A stretch of 64,000 bases of DNA, taken from Neptunomonas antarctica (lineage in GTDB: Bacteria; Pseudomonadota; Gammaproteobacteria; Pseudomonadales; Balneatricaceae). The stretch lies in NCBI RefSeq assembly GCF_001305295.1, contig NZ_LJSI01000053.1:248001-312000 (forward strand). The letters run 5' to 3'. Position 1 is the stretch's first letter; each line of letters starts with the position of its first letter. Position numbers and translations under genes: made by a program. The notes beneath the pieces were generated by a model, which saw only the letters and a list, made by a program, of their open reading frames with translations, was not told the origin of the DNA and made no database searches. Of this stretch, positions 37,946 to 47,301 are shown piece after piece.

Positions 37946-38812
37946 TTACAGTAGCCGTTCTAATGTGGCGTTGATCGGGGTGTTGAGTTTTAATGTGAGT
38001 ATTTCATCTGCACGTGTTTTCCCCAGCGTTAAGGCCGCAATAGGAATGTGCCACTCATGAGCTCGTTTGCAAAATCGAAAGCCCGAGTAGACCATCAGAG
38101 ATGAGCCAATGACCAGTAAGCCATCCGCTTGCTGTAGGCGTGCTAATGAATGTTCAACTTGCGCGCGCGGTACGTTGTCGCCAAAAAAGACGACGTCGGG
38201 CTTCAGTGTACCAGCACACGTTGGGCAATCGCTGACTTTAAATAGACTAAAGTCTATATCTTCTAAGTCTGCATCGCCATCGGGAGCCGCATCCGCCTGA
38301 AGGTTTTTGAAGTTGGGATTCAGTGCTTGCATCCATTCATGGGTTTGATTGCGCGAATAGCGCGCGGCACAATGCATACAGAGCACCCGGTCAGAGCGTC
38401 CGTGCAGATCAATAATGTTCTTTTGACCAGCACGTTGGTGTAATCCATCGACGTTTTGTGTAATCAACAAATCGATTCGATCCGTCTGCTCAAGTTCGGC
38501 TAATATGAAATGCCCTTTATTCGGTTGCGCATCTCGCATGACCGGCCAGCCAATCAAGCTACGTGCCCAAAAACGCTGACGTGTTGCCAGGCTAGTCATA
38601 AAATCATGATGTTGTACGGGTTGTTTTCGCTTCCATTGTGCATTGTGATCCCGGTAATCAGGAATGCCCGAATCGGTGCTGATACCTGCGCCTGTCAGGA
38701 CGACTAAACGCGGGTGATTATCGATAAAGGCCTGCAGTTTTTCAGCAGCGCCTTGTGCGGTATCGGTTGCCGAAAGTATTGCCGAAGTTTGTGCCAAAAC
38801 GATGTTATTCAT
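37946..38812 (-). CDS. SIR2 family NAD-dependent protein deacylase (sirtuin)
   Basis: This 288-residue sirtuin has the NAD motif VVLTGAGISTDSGIPDYRD (about residues 36-54), TQNVDGLHQRAG, the catalytic histidine in LHGRSDRVLCMHC and a zinc site made of CMHC and CPTC, then DVVFFGDNVPR and VIGSSLMVYSG. The pattern resembles the class II (SIRT4-like) branch more than E. coli CobB. It overlaps the antiporter gene by 4 bp, suggesting co-transcription. Confidence 0.9.
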   Translation of the reverse strand: MNNIVLAQTSAILSATDTAQGAAEKLQAFIDNHPRLVVLTGAGISTDSGIPDYRDHNAQWKRKQPVQHHDFMTSLATRQRFWARSLIGWPVMRDAQPNKGHFILAELEQTDRIDLLITQNVDGLHQRAGQKNIIDLHGRSDRVLCMHCAARYSRNQTHEWMQALNPNFKNLQADAAPDGDADLEDIDFSLFKVSDCPTCAGTLKPDVVFFGDNVPRAQVEHSLARLQQADGLLVIGSSLMVYSGFRFCKRAHEWHIPIAALTLGKTRADEILTLKLNTPINATLERLL

Positions 38813-40695
38813 ACGGTTGTTTTTTCCGCCGTTGCCGGATATTCGATTGATAACAGGGTCCAGCCCTCAGAGGTTGCCAGAGTTTTATCGGGGCTAAAAA
38901 ACCGTAGCCGAGCGTCGGGTGTTATCGCCATCAGTAATGAGCGCTGGGGGTTATCCTTTTCCCAGTGTTCCAGTGTGTAATCGGCCGTCAGCCTGGTCGC
39001 TTTAATCGGGGCTTTAATCGGGGCTTTAATCGGGGCTTTAATTGAGGCGTTCTGGCTGATTAGACTCGAGAGCTTTCTGAATGAAAAGCCATCCCTACCC
39101 ATGATTTTTCCCTGAAGATCAGAGGCCACGGCGTGTCTGGAGGGTAGAGTATTTGGTTTTTCTGTTTTAATAGAATATATGAAGCGAGTTTCGAACTCTC
39201 TCCTGAAATGCAAACAGACCAACGTGTTAATTTCATGTTGTGGGGTTGCCGCGAGCAGTTGCCCATAGCCGCCGAGTTCCAGTTTTTCTGAGACCCATGT
39301 TGAAAGAGGGTTTCCATGCAGTACTTTAAGACCCGCCATGCGAGCTTCTTTGATATTCTCCCAGCTAGGGTCAATCAGTAGTGTAGGAACGCCTTGCTGC
39401 ACTAAAGCCTGTGCAATGGCGCGTGCTACCTTATTCGCACCAACAATTACCAGTCCTGTCGATTCAGGTTCAGTCACGCCGAGCTTCTGGGCGATAAAGC
39501 GTGCCGTCGCACTCTGGAATACAACGGTGCCGATAATCACTGAGAAGGTGAGTGCGGTTAGTATATCGGCGTTGGCATAGCCGTTTTCTTCTAAGCGCAG
39601 CGCAAAAAAGACAGACACGGCTGCCGCCACAATACCACGAGGCCCTACCCAGGCGATCAAACTTCTTTCTTGCCAACTCAGATCACTGCCGATACTACAT
39701 AGCCCGACGGAAATAGGGCGTACCACAAACTGGATGATGGCGAGCAACCCCAGGGCCGGTATGCCCAGTGCCAGCAGGCTGTCCAGGTTCAGGCGTGCAG
39801 CTAATAGAATAAATAAACCGGAGATGAGTAATAGGGTTAGATTTTCTTTAAACGAGAGTATTTCATCGATATAAATGCCTTTGGCGTTAGCTAGCCATAT
39901 TCCCATGATAGTGACGGCCAATAACCCTGATTCATGGGCCAAATGGTTGGATAAAGTAAAGGTCGTGAGCACTAATGCTAATGTGCCAAAGGCCTGTAAA
40001 TATTCGGGTAGCCAGTGATGACGGATGACATAGGCCAGTGCCAATGCAGCTAATGCACCTAAGCCTGCGCCTATCAAAATAATCTCACCAAAAAGCAGTA
40101 GGGTATGTGATATTAAACCGCTGGCTTGCTGGCTGGAGATCACCCACTCAAAAACGAGAACGGCCATCAGAGCGCCTATCGGATCAATAATGATCCCTTC
40201 CCAGCGCAACACGTTGGCGATGCGGCGGGTGGCACGCAATGTACGCAGCATCGGGATAATAACCGTCGGGCCTGTGACTACTACCAGTGCGCCAAACAGC
40301 GCAGCGAGTTCAGCGGGCAAGCCAATGATCCAATAAGAGGCGAGTGCAATTAATGACCAGGTAATTAATGCGCCTGCGGTCACTAGCCGTCGGACAACGC
40401 CGCTGACCTCGCGTACCTCGTTAAAATGCAGTGTCAGGCTGCCTTCAAATAGAATAATAGCGATAGATAACGACACAAAAGGAAATAGTAAGTCGCCAAA
40501 AAGAGCGTCAGGATCGAGCGTGTGGCTCACCGGCCCTAAGATAATACCGGTTAATAATAAAAACAGAATGGCTGGTAACTTCAGCCGCCAGGCGAGCCAT
40601 TGGCAGGCTATGCTACTTAGCGCAATAAGCGCCAGTAAAGAAGTATCTGAAAGTTGCATCGATTGATTCGCTATGATTAAAGCTGTATTAATCAC
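38809..40695 (-). CDS. Cation:proton antiporter with C-terminal TrkA-N-like domain
   Basis: The 628-residue product has about 12 membrane helices (residues ~15-405) with the CPA1-type motifs ILLFEGSLTL, VVTGPTVIIPMLR, and EGIIIDPIGALMAV holding the conserved aspartate. VGPRGIVAAAVS lies near the end of the domain. A nucleotide-binding TrkA-N-like domain follows (VIVGANKVARAIAQAL). The last ~150 residues include a short tandem repeat (IKAP). The GTG at 40695 is used; an ATG 12 codons later is an alternative. Whether it carries Na+ or K+ cannot be told. Confidence 0.88.
   Translation of the reverse strand: MINTALIIANQSMQLSDTSLLALIALSSIACQWLAWRLKLPAILFLLLTGIILGPVSHTLDPDALFGDLLFPFVSLSIAIILFEGSLTLHFNEVREVSGVVRRLVTAGALITWSLIALASYWIIGLPAELAALFGALVVVTGPTVIIPMLRTLRATRRIANVLRWEGIIIDPIGALMAVLVFEWVISSQQASGLISHTLLLFGEIILIGAGLGALAALALAYVIRHHWLPEYLQAFGTLALVLTTFTLSNHLAHESGLLAVTIMGIWLANAKGIYIDEILSFKENLTLLLISGLFILLAARLNLDSLLALGIPALGLLAIIQFVVRPISVGLCSIGSDLSWQERSLIAWVGPRGIVAAAVSVFFALRLEENGYANADILTALTFSVIIGTVVFQSATARFIAQKLGVTEPESTGLVIVGANKVARAIAQALVQQGVPTLLIDPSWENIKEARMAGLKVLHGNPLSTWVSEKLELGGYGQLLAATPQHEINTLVCLHFRREFETRFIYSIKTEKPNTLPSRHAVASDLQGKIMGRDGFSFRKLSSLISQNASIKAPIKAPIKAPIKATRLTADYTLEHWEKDNPQRSLLMAITPDARLRFFSPDKTLATSEGWTLLSIEYPATAEKTTV
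38999..39046. repeat. 12-bp tandem repeat inside the antiporter gene
   Basis: The unit GCTTTAATCGGG occurs three times perfectly (38999-39034), followed by a degenerate copy. It is in frame and encodes a repeated I-K-A-P in the cytoplasmic tail of the antiporter. Copy number may vary between strains. Confidence 0.9.
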
Positions 40696-40900
40696 TTTAC
40701 TGGCTTCTCGATGAAAATCCAGTGATGTGTGTAATGCAGAGGGGTCGAATGATGGGTGTGTTTTTATTGAGATAAAAAGTTCTGATAAATAAAATCTATC
40801 AGTTCTAATAATTATTTTTCATTAGACAGTGAGTAGCATTGCAGAGCAAGCTATGCTGATGAGTAAATTGTTTAAATAGTACACAGAATAGAGGCAGGCT

Positions 40901-41689
40901 ATGGACGTTAATATCTCCCCTTATGATCTTCGTCAGTTGATTCGCACGGGTGAATTCACCGCTAATACTTCCGGTTACGCTCAAGGATTTGTGCAAGGTA
41001 ATCTGGCAATTATGCCAAAAGAGTGGGCGAATGAATTTTTACAATTTTGTCAGCTGAATCCTAAACCCTGCCCTGTTATTGGAATGTCTGCTAATCCGGG
41101 AGATTTCCTACTGCCGGACCTGGGTAGGGATCTTGATATCCGAAGTGATCTGCCGCGTTATCGTATTTACGAAAACGGTGTACTGACGCAAGAAGTTACA
41201 GATGTCCGCGAATTTTGGCGTGATGATCTGGTGACTTTTTTACTGGGTTGTTCTTTCTCGTTTGAGGAGGCGCTGATTGCTGATGGACTGGAAGTGCGTA
41301 ATATTAGCGAAGGCGTTAATGTACCTATGTACCGAACTAATATTGCATGCCGACCCGCAGGGCGCTTTAGTGGTACAACGGTTGTCAGTATGCGTCCGAT
41401 GAAGCCAAAAGATGCGATTCGTGCGATTCAGATCTGTACCCGTTTTCCGTCTGTGCATGGTGCGCCGCTGCACTTTGGTAACCCTGCTGATATTGGCATC
41501 AGTAATATTAACCAGCCGGACTTTGGTGATGCGGTGACTATTAAAGACGGCGAAGTACCCGTTTTTTGGGCCTGTGGTGTTACGCCTCAGGTGGCGATTG
41601 AAGAAGCGCGTCCGCCGTTTTGTATTACACATAGCCCGGGGCATATGCTGGTGACAGATATCCCTAACAGCCATCTGGCTATTATGTAA
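40901..41689 (+). CDS. DUF1445 protein (D-glutamate cyclase N-half / putative hydro-lyase family)
   Basis: The 262-residue product is a full-length DUF1445 member: [29 protein letters not shown], then [25 protein letters not shown] and [19 protein letters not shown], and the end [13 protein letters not shown]. In mammals this domain is fused to DUF4392 in the mitochondrial D-glutamate cyclase DGLUCY, which turns D-glutamate into 5-oxo-D-proline. Here the DUF4392 partner is encoded at the other end of the same operon, after pxpABC. The function of the separate bacterial halves is inferred. Confidence 0.88.
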   Translation: MDVNISPYDLRQLIRTGEFTANTSGYAQGFVQGNLAIMPKEWANEFLQFCQLNPKPCPVIGMSANPGDFLLPDLGRDLDIRSDLPRYRIYENGVLTQEVTDVREFWRDDLVTFLLGCSFSFEEALIADGLEVRNISEGVNVPMYRTNIACRPAGRFSGTTVVSMRPMKPKDAIRAIQICTRFPSVHGAPLHFGNPADIGISNINQPDFGDAVTIKDGEVPVFWACGVTPQVAIEEARPPFCITHSPGHMLVTDIPNSHLAIM

Positions 41690-41709
41690 TCGTTGTCAGG
41701 AGAATGAAC

Positions 41710-42453
41710 ATGGCGTTAAAACTAAATTGTGATTTAGGTGAGAGTTTCGGTTCCTGGACTATGGGAATGGACAGCGCGGTGATGCCGCATATTGATCAGG
41801 CGAATATTGCCTGTGGTTTTCATGCCGGTGATCCTTTGGTAATGCAGAAGACTCTGACGCTAGCCAAAGCACATGGCGTGAGTATAGGTGCGCACCCGGG
41901 TTACCCTGATTTGGTCGGTTTCGGCCGTCGCTCGGTAAAGGCCAGTGATGCCGAAATCCAGGCGCTGATGCTTTATCAGATAGCGGCGTTAGATGGTATG
42001 GCCGCTTCGATGGGGCTATCGTTAGAGTATGTTAAACCGCATGGTGCGTTATACAACGATATGATGGCGGATACGGCTGTGCGTAAAAGTATTATGCAGG
42101 CCGTGGCCAGCTATCATCGTCCTATTGTATTGATGTTGCAAGGCACGCCTGAAGCACAGCAGCATCGTGCGGAAGCGGCTCAGTTGGGACTGAATCTGTG
42201 GTTTGAAGCGTTTGCTGACCGTTGTTATGCCGATGATGGCAAGCTGCTATCTCGCACACAAGAAGGTGCGGTGCATAATAAGGAAAAAATGCTGGCTCAA
42301 GTCATACAACTGGCAAACACGGGTACGGTAACCAGCGTGAGTGGTCATACCTTAAATTTGCATGCTGATACTCTGTGTGTGCATGGCGATAACATAGCCG
42401 GCGTAGAGTCTATCGAAGAGATCCGTCGATTGATCTCTGGGAATAATGCCTAG
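41710..42453 (+). CDS. pxpA: 5-oxoprolinase subunit PxpA (LamB/YcsF family)
   Basis: PxpA, with PxpB and PxpC, forms the widespread bacterial ATP-dependent 5-oxoprolinase that opens 5-oxoproline to glutamate. The 247-residue product has the YcsF signature LNCDLGESFGSWTMGMD, IACGFHAGDP, GAHPGYPDLVGFGRR and VKPHGALYNDM. I take the ATG at 41710, 6 bases after AGGAGA; the ATG at 41704 touches the ribosome site. pxpB starts directly after its stop. Confidence 0.95.
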   Translation: MALKLNCDLGESFGSWTMGMDSAVMPHIDQANIACGFHAGDPLVMQKTLTLAKAHGVSIGAHPGYPDLVGFGRRSVKASDAEIQALMLYQIAALDGMAASMGLSLEYVKPHGALYNDMMADTAVRKSIMQAVASYHRPIVLMLQGTPEAQQHRAEAAQLGLNLWFEAFADRCYADDGKLLSRTQEGAVHNKEKMLAQVIQLANTGTVTSVSGHTLNLHADTLCVHGDNIAGVESIEEIRRLISGNNA

Positions 42454-43131
42454 ATGAAAGTTGAAATTGCAGGCGAAAACTCCCTGATTATCTATTTTGG
42501 CGAAACGGCTGACCCTAAGGTGTCCGCTCAGGTGCAGCAAGCTGCCGCTCGACTGGAAGCGGTGATGGCCGATAGTCTGATCGATATGGTGCCCTCTTAC
42601 GCGTCATTATTGGTGATTTATAATCCGCTTAAAACGGATCACTATGCAGTGCGTCGTCATATCCGTGAAATGCTGGCCCAGCTGGGCAATGCTACACAGC
42701 AGGAAGGTCAGGTTATTACTTTGCCTGTCTATTACAGTGTTGAGTCTGGTCCTGATCTGGAAGCGCTAGCCGTGCGTGCGCAGCTAAGCGTTGAAGAGGT
42801 AATCAGCATTCATAGTGCGATGGAATATCGCGTTTATGCTATCGGTTTTGCGCCAGGATTCGCTTATCTGGGTGAGGTAGATGCGCGCATTGCTGCACCG
42901 CGTTTGAGCACCCCCCGACTTAAAGTACCGCGTGGTGCTGTCGCCATTGCTGACCGGCAAACCGCAGTTTATCCTGCGGTTTCTCCTGGTGGCTGGAATT
43001 TGATTGGCTTGTGCCCCACCCGAATGTTTAATCCTGATGCCGATCCCACCATGCCGGTACAAGTCGGTGATCGCGTGCAGTTTTCGGCTATCGATAGGCA
43101 TGAGTTTTTAGCGTTGGGAGGCGAACTATGA
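42454..43131 (+). CDS. pxpB: 5-oxoprolinase subunit PxpB (KipI family)
   Basis: The 225-residue product has the KipI/PxpB pattern: DMVPSYASLLVIYNPL near the first third, ALAVRAQLSVEEVISIHSAMEYRVYAIGFAPGFAYLGEVD in the middle and AVYPAVSPGGWNLIGLCPTRMFNPD at the end. In B. subtilis KipI also inhibits a sporulation kinase, which is not relevant here. It overlaps pxpC by ATGA, so the two subunits are translationally coupled. Confidence 0.94.
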   Translation: MKVEIAGENSLIIYFGETADPKVSAQVQQAAARLEAVMADSLIDMVPSYASLLVIYNPLKTDHYAVRRHIREMLAQLGNATQQEGQVITLPVYYSVESGPDLEALAVRAQLSVEEVISIHSAMEYRVYAIGFAPGFAYLGEVDARIAAPRLSTPRLKVPRGAVAIADRQTAVYPAVSPGGWNLIGLCPTRMFNPDADPTMPVQVGDRVQFSAIDRHEFLALGGEL

Positions 43132-44066
43132 AGGGCTTTAAGGTAGTTCAGCCGGGTCTTCTGACGCTGATACAAGATGGTGGGCGCTATGGCCATCACC
43201 GCATTGGTTTGACAACAGGTGGTCCGTTGGATGCTCACGCCTTTAAATGGGCAAACCGACTCTGTGAAAACGATCTTAATACAACCGCATTGGAAGTCAG
43301 TATTGGAGGCTTGGTTCTTGAAGCACAAGTCGATACCCGTGTGGCTGTTTGTGGTGCCGTCATGCCCTTTAAAATTAATGGGCAACAAATGCCGCGCTGG
43401 TGTAGCCATCGGGTTAAAGCGGGCGATAAAATTGAACTGGGTTTTGCAACTTCCGGTGCACGTGCTTATCTGGCCGTTGCGGGAGGATTTGAAATTAAGC
43501 AATCTTTCTCCAGTACGTCTACGGTGACGCGTGAAATGATCGGTGGTTTACAAGGACAAAAACTACAACCGGGTGATTTCTTGCCCTGCCAGTCATCGTA
43601 TTCAGGTGCCTTATGGGCGTTACCCGAATCAGAGCAGCCTGACTATTCGCGCAGCCCGACATTACGGGTGGTGCTGGGTTATCAGCACCAGGCGTTTGAT
43701 CGTGTCCAGCAACAGTTATTTTTTTCCAGCGAATATACGCTCACCAGTAGTGCGGACCGCATGGGATTCCGGTTGGCCGGGCAAGCGGTTACATCGACAA
43801 TGAGCGGCATGCTCTCTGAAGGGATTTGTCATGGAGCGATTCAGATACCGGCCGATGGTCAACCGATAGTCTTGTTAAATGACCGTCAAACGATTGGTGG
43901 CTATCCAAAAATGGGGTCTGTAATCGCATTGGATACTGCACAATTATCACAACAACTGCCCGGCGCGAAAGTCTGTTTTGAAGAGATTAGCCTGGAGTTG
44001 GCACATAATATTCTTTGTTTGGCTGAACGACGTTTTGTCACAACTGATGTACTGCGTATCGCCTGA
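43128..44066 (+). CDS. pxpC: 5-oxoprolinase subunit PxpC (KipA/biotin-dependent carboxyltransferase-like)
   Basis: The 312-residue product has the KipA start VVQPGLLTLIQDGGRYGHHRIGLTTGGPLDAHAF. It also has ALEVSIGGL, SADRMGFRLAG and the family motif EGICHGAIQIPADGQPIVLLNDRQTIGGYPKMGSV. It resembles the C-terminal part of urea amidolyase. It closes the pxpABC set; the next gene starts 22 bp later. Confidence 0.94.
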   Translation: MKGFKVVQPGLLTLIQDGGRYGHHRIGLTTGGPLDAHAFKWANRLCENDLNTTALEVSIGGLVLEAQVDTRVAVCGAVMPFKINGQQMPRWCSHRVKAGDKIELGFATSGARAYLAVAGGFEIKQSFSSTSTVTREMIGGLQGQKLQPGDFLPCQSSYSGALWALPESEQPDYSRSPTLRVVLGYQHQAFDRVQQQLFFSSEYTLTSSADRMGFRLAGQAVTSTMSGMLSEGICHGAIQIPADGQPIVLLNDRQTIGGYPKMGSVIALDTAQLSQQLPGAKVCFEEISLELAHNILCLAERRFVTTDVLRIA

Positions 44067-44088
44067 ACTCAATGGTTGGAGAAGTAAA

Positions 44089-44943
44089 GTGAGCAATAAA
44101 AAAATGGTTGATGGCGCCGCATTGAGTTTGAAAATTGAAGATGCACTGGTGGCACGTAATCCACGTGGAATGAAAACGGTACAGCAGGCATTGCAGACCG
44201 GTTACTACTTGCGTGCGGCGCGGATTCTAAATAAATGTAAAGGTCATGTTCTTATCGGTACGGGTTTCCCTGTGATCGATACGTTTGAAACTGATGGTCC
44301 CGTAGGTGCCATTGCCCTTTATAATGCGTTAGAAACCTTGGGAGCCACACCTATCATAGTCTGTGGTCCACCGGTTTCACAGGCGCTGATGCAAAACTAT
44401 CGGGTTCATGAAATCCGTGTGGGTGAGCATCAGGAGCGTACTCTGGAAGCGTTTAAAGCACTGTATCATTATCAGCCCGATGCGGTGTTATCCATCGAAC
44501 GTCCAGGTCAGGCGGCGGACGGTGGTTATTATAATATGCGCGGTGAAAGTATCAGTGCTCGCACGGCCTGTTTCGATACGTTTATTAATAACGCTAAGTG
44601 CCCGACCATTGGTATTGGCGATGGCGGTAATGAAATCGGCATGGGTAATATCGCGGACGCTTTGCAAGGGCTGAATATCGTACCTTCGGCTACCTGTGTG
44701 GATGAATTACTGATCGCTGACGTCTCTAACTGGGGGGCTTATGGCATCATGGCAATGTTGAGTGTCATGAATGATATTGATTTATTGGCAAGCGTTAAAC
44801 CACGTGAGATCCTTGAATATCTTTCCGGGCTTGGCAGTGTCGATGGCGTTACCCGTCAGAATGAGTTGACTGAAGATGGTCTTGATCCATCGGAAGGCGA
44901 AGCCGTATTATTACAGCTTCGTCAGATTATCGGGATGGCTTGA
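44089..44943 (+). CDS. DUF4392 protein (D-glutamate cyclase C-half)
   Basis: I use a GTG start at 44089, preceded by GGAGAAG, giving 284 residues (SNKKMVDGAALSLK); an upstream frame start would lie inside pxpC. The protein has HVLIGTGFPVIDTFETDGPVGAIALYNALE, VLSIERPGQAADGGYYNMRGESIS and TIGIGDGGNEIGMGNI, typical of DUF4392. This is the C-terminal domain of D-glutamate cyclase DGLUCY. The last gene of the DUF1445-pxpABC-DUF4392 operon, it converges with a LysR gene 5 bp away. Confidence 0.88.
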   Translation: MSNKKMVDGAALSLKIEDALVARNPRGMKTVQQALQTGYYLRAARILNKCKGHVLIGTGFPVIDTFETDGPVGAIALYNALETLGATPIIVCGPPVSQALMQNYRVHEIRVGEHQERTLEAFKALYHYQPDAVLSIERPGQAADGGYYNMRGESISARTACFDTFINNAKCPTIGIGDGGNEIGMGNIADALQGLNIVPSATCVDELLIADVSNWGAYGIMAMLSVMNDIDLLASVKPREILEYLSGLGSVDGVTRQNELTEDGLDPSEGEAVLLQLRQIIGMA

Positions 44944-44948
44944 TCGAA

Positions 44949-45860
44949 TTAGCCTGAAACAGGAAATTGCATAATGGCACGGCTGCTATCTGCCAGTAAC
45001 CGGGGTAGTAGACGGTCGTCATCAAGCCGCCAGCTATAACAAAATGCAAGTTCTGGCGGTTCGGCATCTGTTTTAAGACGTATGAGTTCTCCCGTTTTCA
45101 ATGACTGCTCAACCAAGGGTGTGGGCAGTAGAGCGATACCAATGCCTTGTTTAATTAAATTAAGCAGGTTGGCTACCGAGCTACAGGTATGAATCACGGG
45201 CGGTTCATTCAATGGGCTAAATAATTGCTGTAAATAATGCCAGGGGCGGCTGTCTCTGGGGAAACTCAAAATGGGAGTTTTAGCCAGATCTTCCAGGCTG
45301 CACAGCGTTTCTCTGGATAAAGCACTCTCTGGTGTGGCGACCCAGCATTGTGGGTAGCTACACAAGGGATCAACGACCAGCGTAGGCGGAATACTTTGTT
45401 CGGCTACCATCAAAGCAAAATCGATCTGGTGATTCTGAAGTTGCAGCATCAGCGTCGGGGTAACGTCACTGGTTAACTCAAATGAGATGAGTGGATGTTG
45501 TTCCTGCCAGTGTTTCAGTAATGAGGATAGCCATAAATGAGCCAGTGTATCCGCTATGCCGATTCGCATTGTTCCTTTCTGTGGTTTATCTTGGCGTACC
45601 TGCGCTTTCATTTCTTGGCTAATGGCCAGCAATTTTTCAGCATAAGGTAGTAATTGGCTTCCCCAAGCGGTAATTCGTGTCCCGCTTTTGTCACGCATGA
45701 ATAGCTTAACGCCCAGCTCCTCTTCAAGAGCGACAATACGTGCAGAGATAGCCGGTTGACTGGCATGTAATTGCTGCGAGGCCGCGTGGAAACTGCCAAG
45801 ACGAGCTACTTGAATAAAGGTGGCGAGATTACGTAGGCGCATAGCATTACTGAAAGCCAT
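44949..45860 (-). CDS. LysR-type transcriptional regulator
   Basis: This 303-residue LysR protein has the winged helix-turn-helix RNLATFIQVARLGSFHAASQQLHASQPAISARIVALEEELGVKLF at about residues 9-53 and an effector domain after about residue 90. It lies between the 5-oxoprolinase operon, which converges on it, and the D-amino-acid aminotransferase gene, from which it diverges. It may regulate one or both. An ATG six codons downstream is an alternative start. Confidence 0.88.
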   Translation of the reverse strand: MAFSNAMRLRNLATFIQVARLGSFHAASQQLHASQPAISARIVALEEELGVKLFMRDKSGTRITAWGSQLLPYAEKLLAISQEMKAQVRQDKPQKGTMRIGIADTLAHLWLSSLLKHWQEQHPLISFELTSDVTPTLMLQLQNHQIDFALMVAEQSIPPTLVVDPLCSYPQCWVATPESALSRETLCSLEDLAKTPILSFPRDSRPWHYLQQLFSPLNEPPVIHTCSSVANLLNLIKQGIGIALLPTPLVEQSLKTGELIRLKTDAEPPELAFCYSWRLDDDRLLPRLLADSSRAIMQFPVSG

Positions 45861-46287
45861 AAGAAGAATGCGGTAAAGTATATTGCCCCGGCTGATGGTT
45901 TAATAGTGCGGAGATTTTTGCGGTATTAAGAGTGCTTTCAATTGGCTCGATATTCTTGATAGGATAGAGGTTGTTTTCTGATAAAACTTTTAGTTGTAAG
46001 ATTTCAGAATGAATTTTAATGGGGGTTTATTACCTGTTTAAAGCCATTTATTTAGTGGAAAAATCTGTTTTTTCGTTGTTTTTAGGTGTTCTTTTTTTAA
46101 TTTTTTGTCTACTTGCAAATAATCCACTTTTCGTAATATAAACCTTCTTTGATTTTAAAAAATCAGGGAAGTCGTCTTGAGTTTAAGAACGTCTTCAACG
46201 AATACTGTGCAGACTTGGCAAGCCTCATATTGACTGCCTGCCGTCCGTCCGCAAATACCCTAGCAAGCACAATAGAGGTAAATGAAT
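45861..46287. other. 427-bp divergent intergenic region between LysR gene and D-amino-acid aminotransferase gene
   Basis: The region is AT-rich with long T-runs on the + strand around 46060-46110 and a small palindrome GATTTT/AAAATC at 46151-46164. The last 80 bp are richer in GC. It must hold the promoters and any LysR operator for the two genes, but I cannot single out a convincing promoter. An AGAGG ribosome site lies at 46274-46278. I see no small gene. Confidence 0.6.
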
Positions 46288-47154
46288 ATGAGCATCGCAT
46301 ACTTAAACGGTGAATACCTGCCACTGGCAGAAGCCCGCATTTCGCCTCTGGATCGTGGTTTCCTGTTTGGTGATGGTATTTATGAAGTGATTCCATACTA
46401 CGATGGAAAATCCGTCGGTTTGGTCCCTCATATTGAACGCATGATTGATGGTTTGGCGGCGATTGAAATCAAGTGTAATAAGTCAGCTGATCAATGGAAA
46501 GTTCTGTTGGATGACCTGATTGCACGTAACGCGGGTGCTACTAACAACTTGGGCATCTACGTTCATGTATCACGTGGCACAGACGTTAAACGTTTTCATG
46601 CCTACCCTGAAAATGTAGAGCCAACTATTTTTTGTTTTACATTCGATATTAAAGATCCTGAGCCAGTTGATCGTGAAAAGGTACATGGTTATACAGTGAC
46701 TACGTCGGAAGACCTGCGTTGGAAAAGATGTCATATCAAATCCACAGCACTATTGGGTAATGTTATGCATTTTCAACAAGGCCATGCATCAGGTAATAGT
46801 GAGTGCTTGTTGTATAACGCAAATAATGAATTGACTGAAGGCAGCTCAGTTAATGCTTTCATTGTTAAAGATGGTGTGGTTATTACACCAATTCAGGACA
46901 ACCAGATTCTGCCAGGTATCACGCGTCGTATCATCATTGATAGCTTAAAAGCTGACGGTTCAATTAAGGTAGAAGAACGCACTGTTACCATGGATGAAGT
47001 CCATAACGCCGATGAAGTTTGGATCAGCAGCTCTTCTAAAGAGATCGCGCCGATTACGCATATTGATGGCACGCCGGTAGGTGATGGAAAAGCAGGCCCT
47101 GTATGGGAGGCGGCTTTCCGTCTTTATACAGCCGCTAAGTTTACCAACAGCTAA
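46288..47154 (+). CDS. D-amino-acid aminotransferase (fold IV PLP enzyme)
   Basis: The ATG at 46288 (MSIAYLNGEYLPL) is 9 bases from AGAGG; the ATG at 46282 is too close. The 288-residue product has the class IV motifs SPLDRGFLFGDGIYEVI, the PLP lysine in RCHIKSTALLGNVMH, ELTEGSSVNAFIV and LPGITRRIII. The segment IYVHVSRGTDVKRFHAYPE matches D-amino-acid aminotransferases, where Arg and His bind the substrate carboxylate, better than branched-chain enzymes. Such enzymes exchange D-alanine and 2-oxoglutarate for pyruvate and D-glutamate. Aminodeoxychorismate lyase is a less likely alternative. Confidence 0.8.
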   Translation: MSIAYLNGEYLPLAEARISPLDRGFLFGDGIYEVIPYYDGKSVGLVPHIERMIDGLAAIEIKCNKSADQWKVLLDDLIARNAGATNNLGIYVHVSRGTDVKRFHAYPENVEPTIFCFTFDIKDPEPVDREKVHGYTVTTSEDLRWKRCHIKSTALLGNVMHFQQGHASGNSECLLYNANNELTEGSSVNAFIVKDGVVITPIQDNQILPGITRRIIIDSLKADGSIKVEERTVTMDEVHNADEVWISSSSKEIAPITHIDGTPVGDGKAGPVWEAAFRLYTAAKFTNS

Positions 47155-47170
47155 ATCTGTGTGACCTGTA

Positions 47171-47212
47171 AAAAGCTCCGGCCACTGATAAAGTGCCGGG
47201 GCTTTTTTATTT
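47171..47212 (+). terminator. Terminator after the D-amino-acid aminotransferase gene
   Basis: AAAAGCTCCGGCCACT pairs with AGTGCCGGGGCTTTT with one bulged C and one G-U pair, and TTTTTTATTTTTT follows. The stem starts 16 bases after the stop. Confidence 0.88.
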
Positions 47213-47301
47213 TTTAAAGTATTTTTAAAGCCCTTTTAAAAGTGACCTGCAAAGGTGTAGATTCTGATTCTACAAGAACTTCTTATCCTGCAATCTATCC
47301 C

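Noticed and set aside
41240-41674. 144-codon - strand frame opposite DUF1445
   Set aside because: Arg/Thr/His-rich shadow of a conserved gene, with no start context.
42969-43502. 177-codon - strand frame across the pxpB/pxpC junction
   Set aside because: It spans two conserved coupled genes on the other strand; it is best explained as an antisense shadow.
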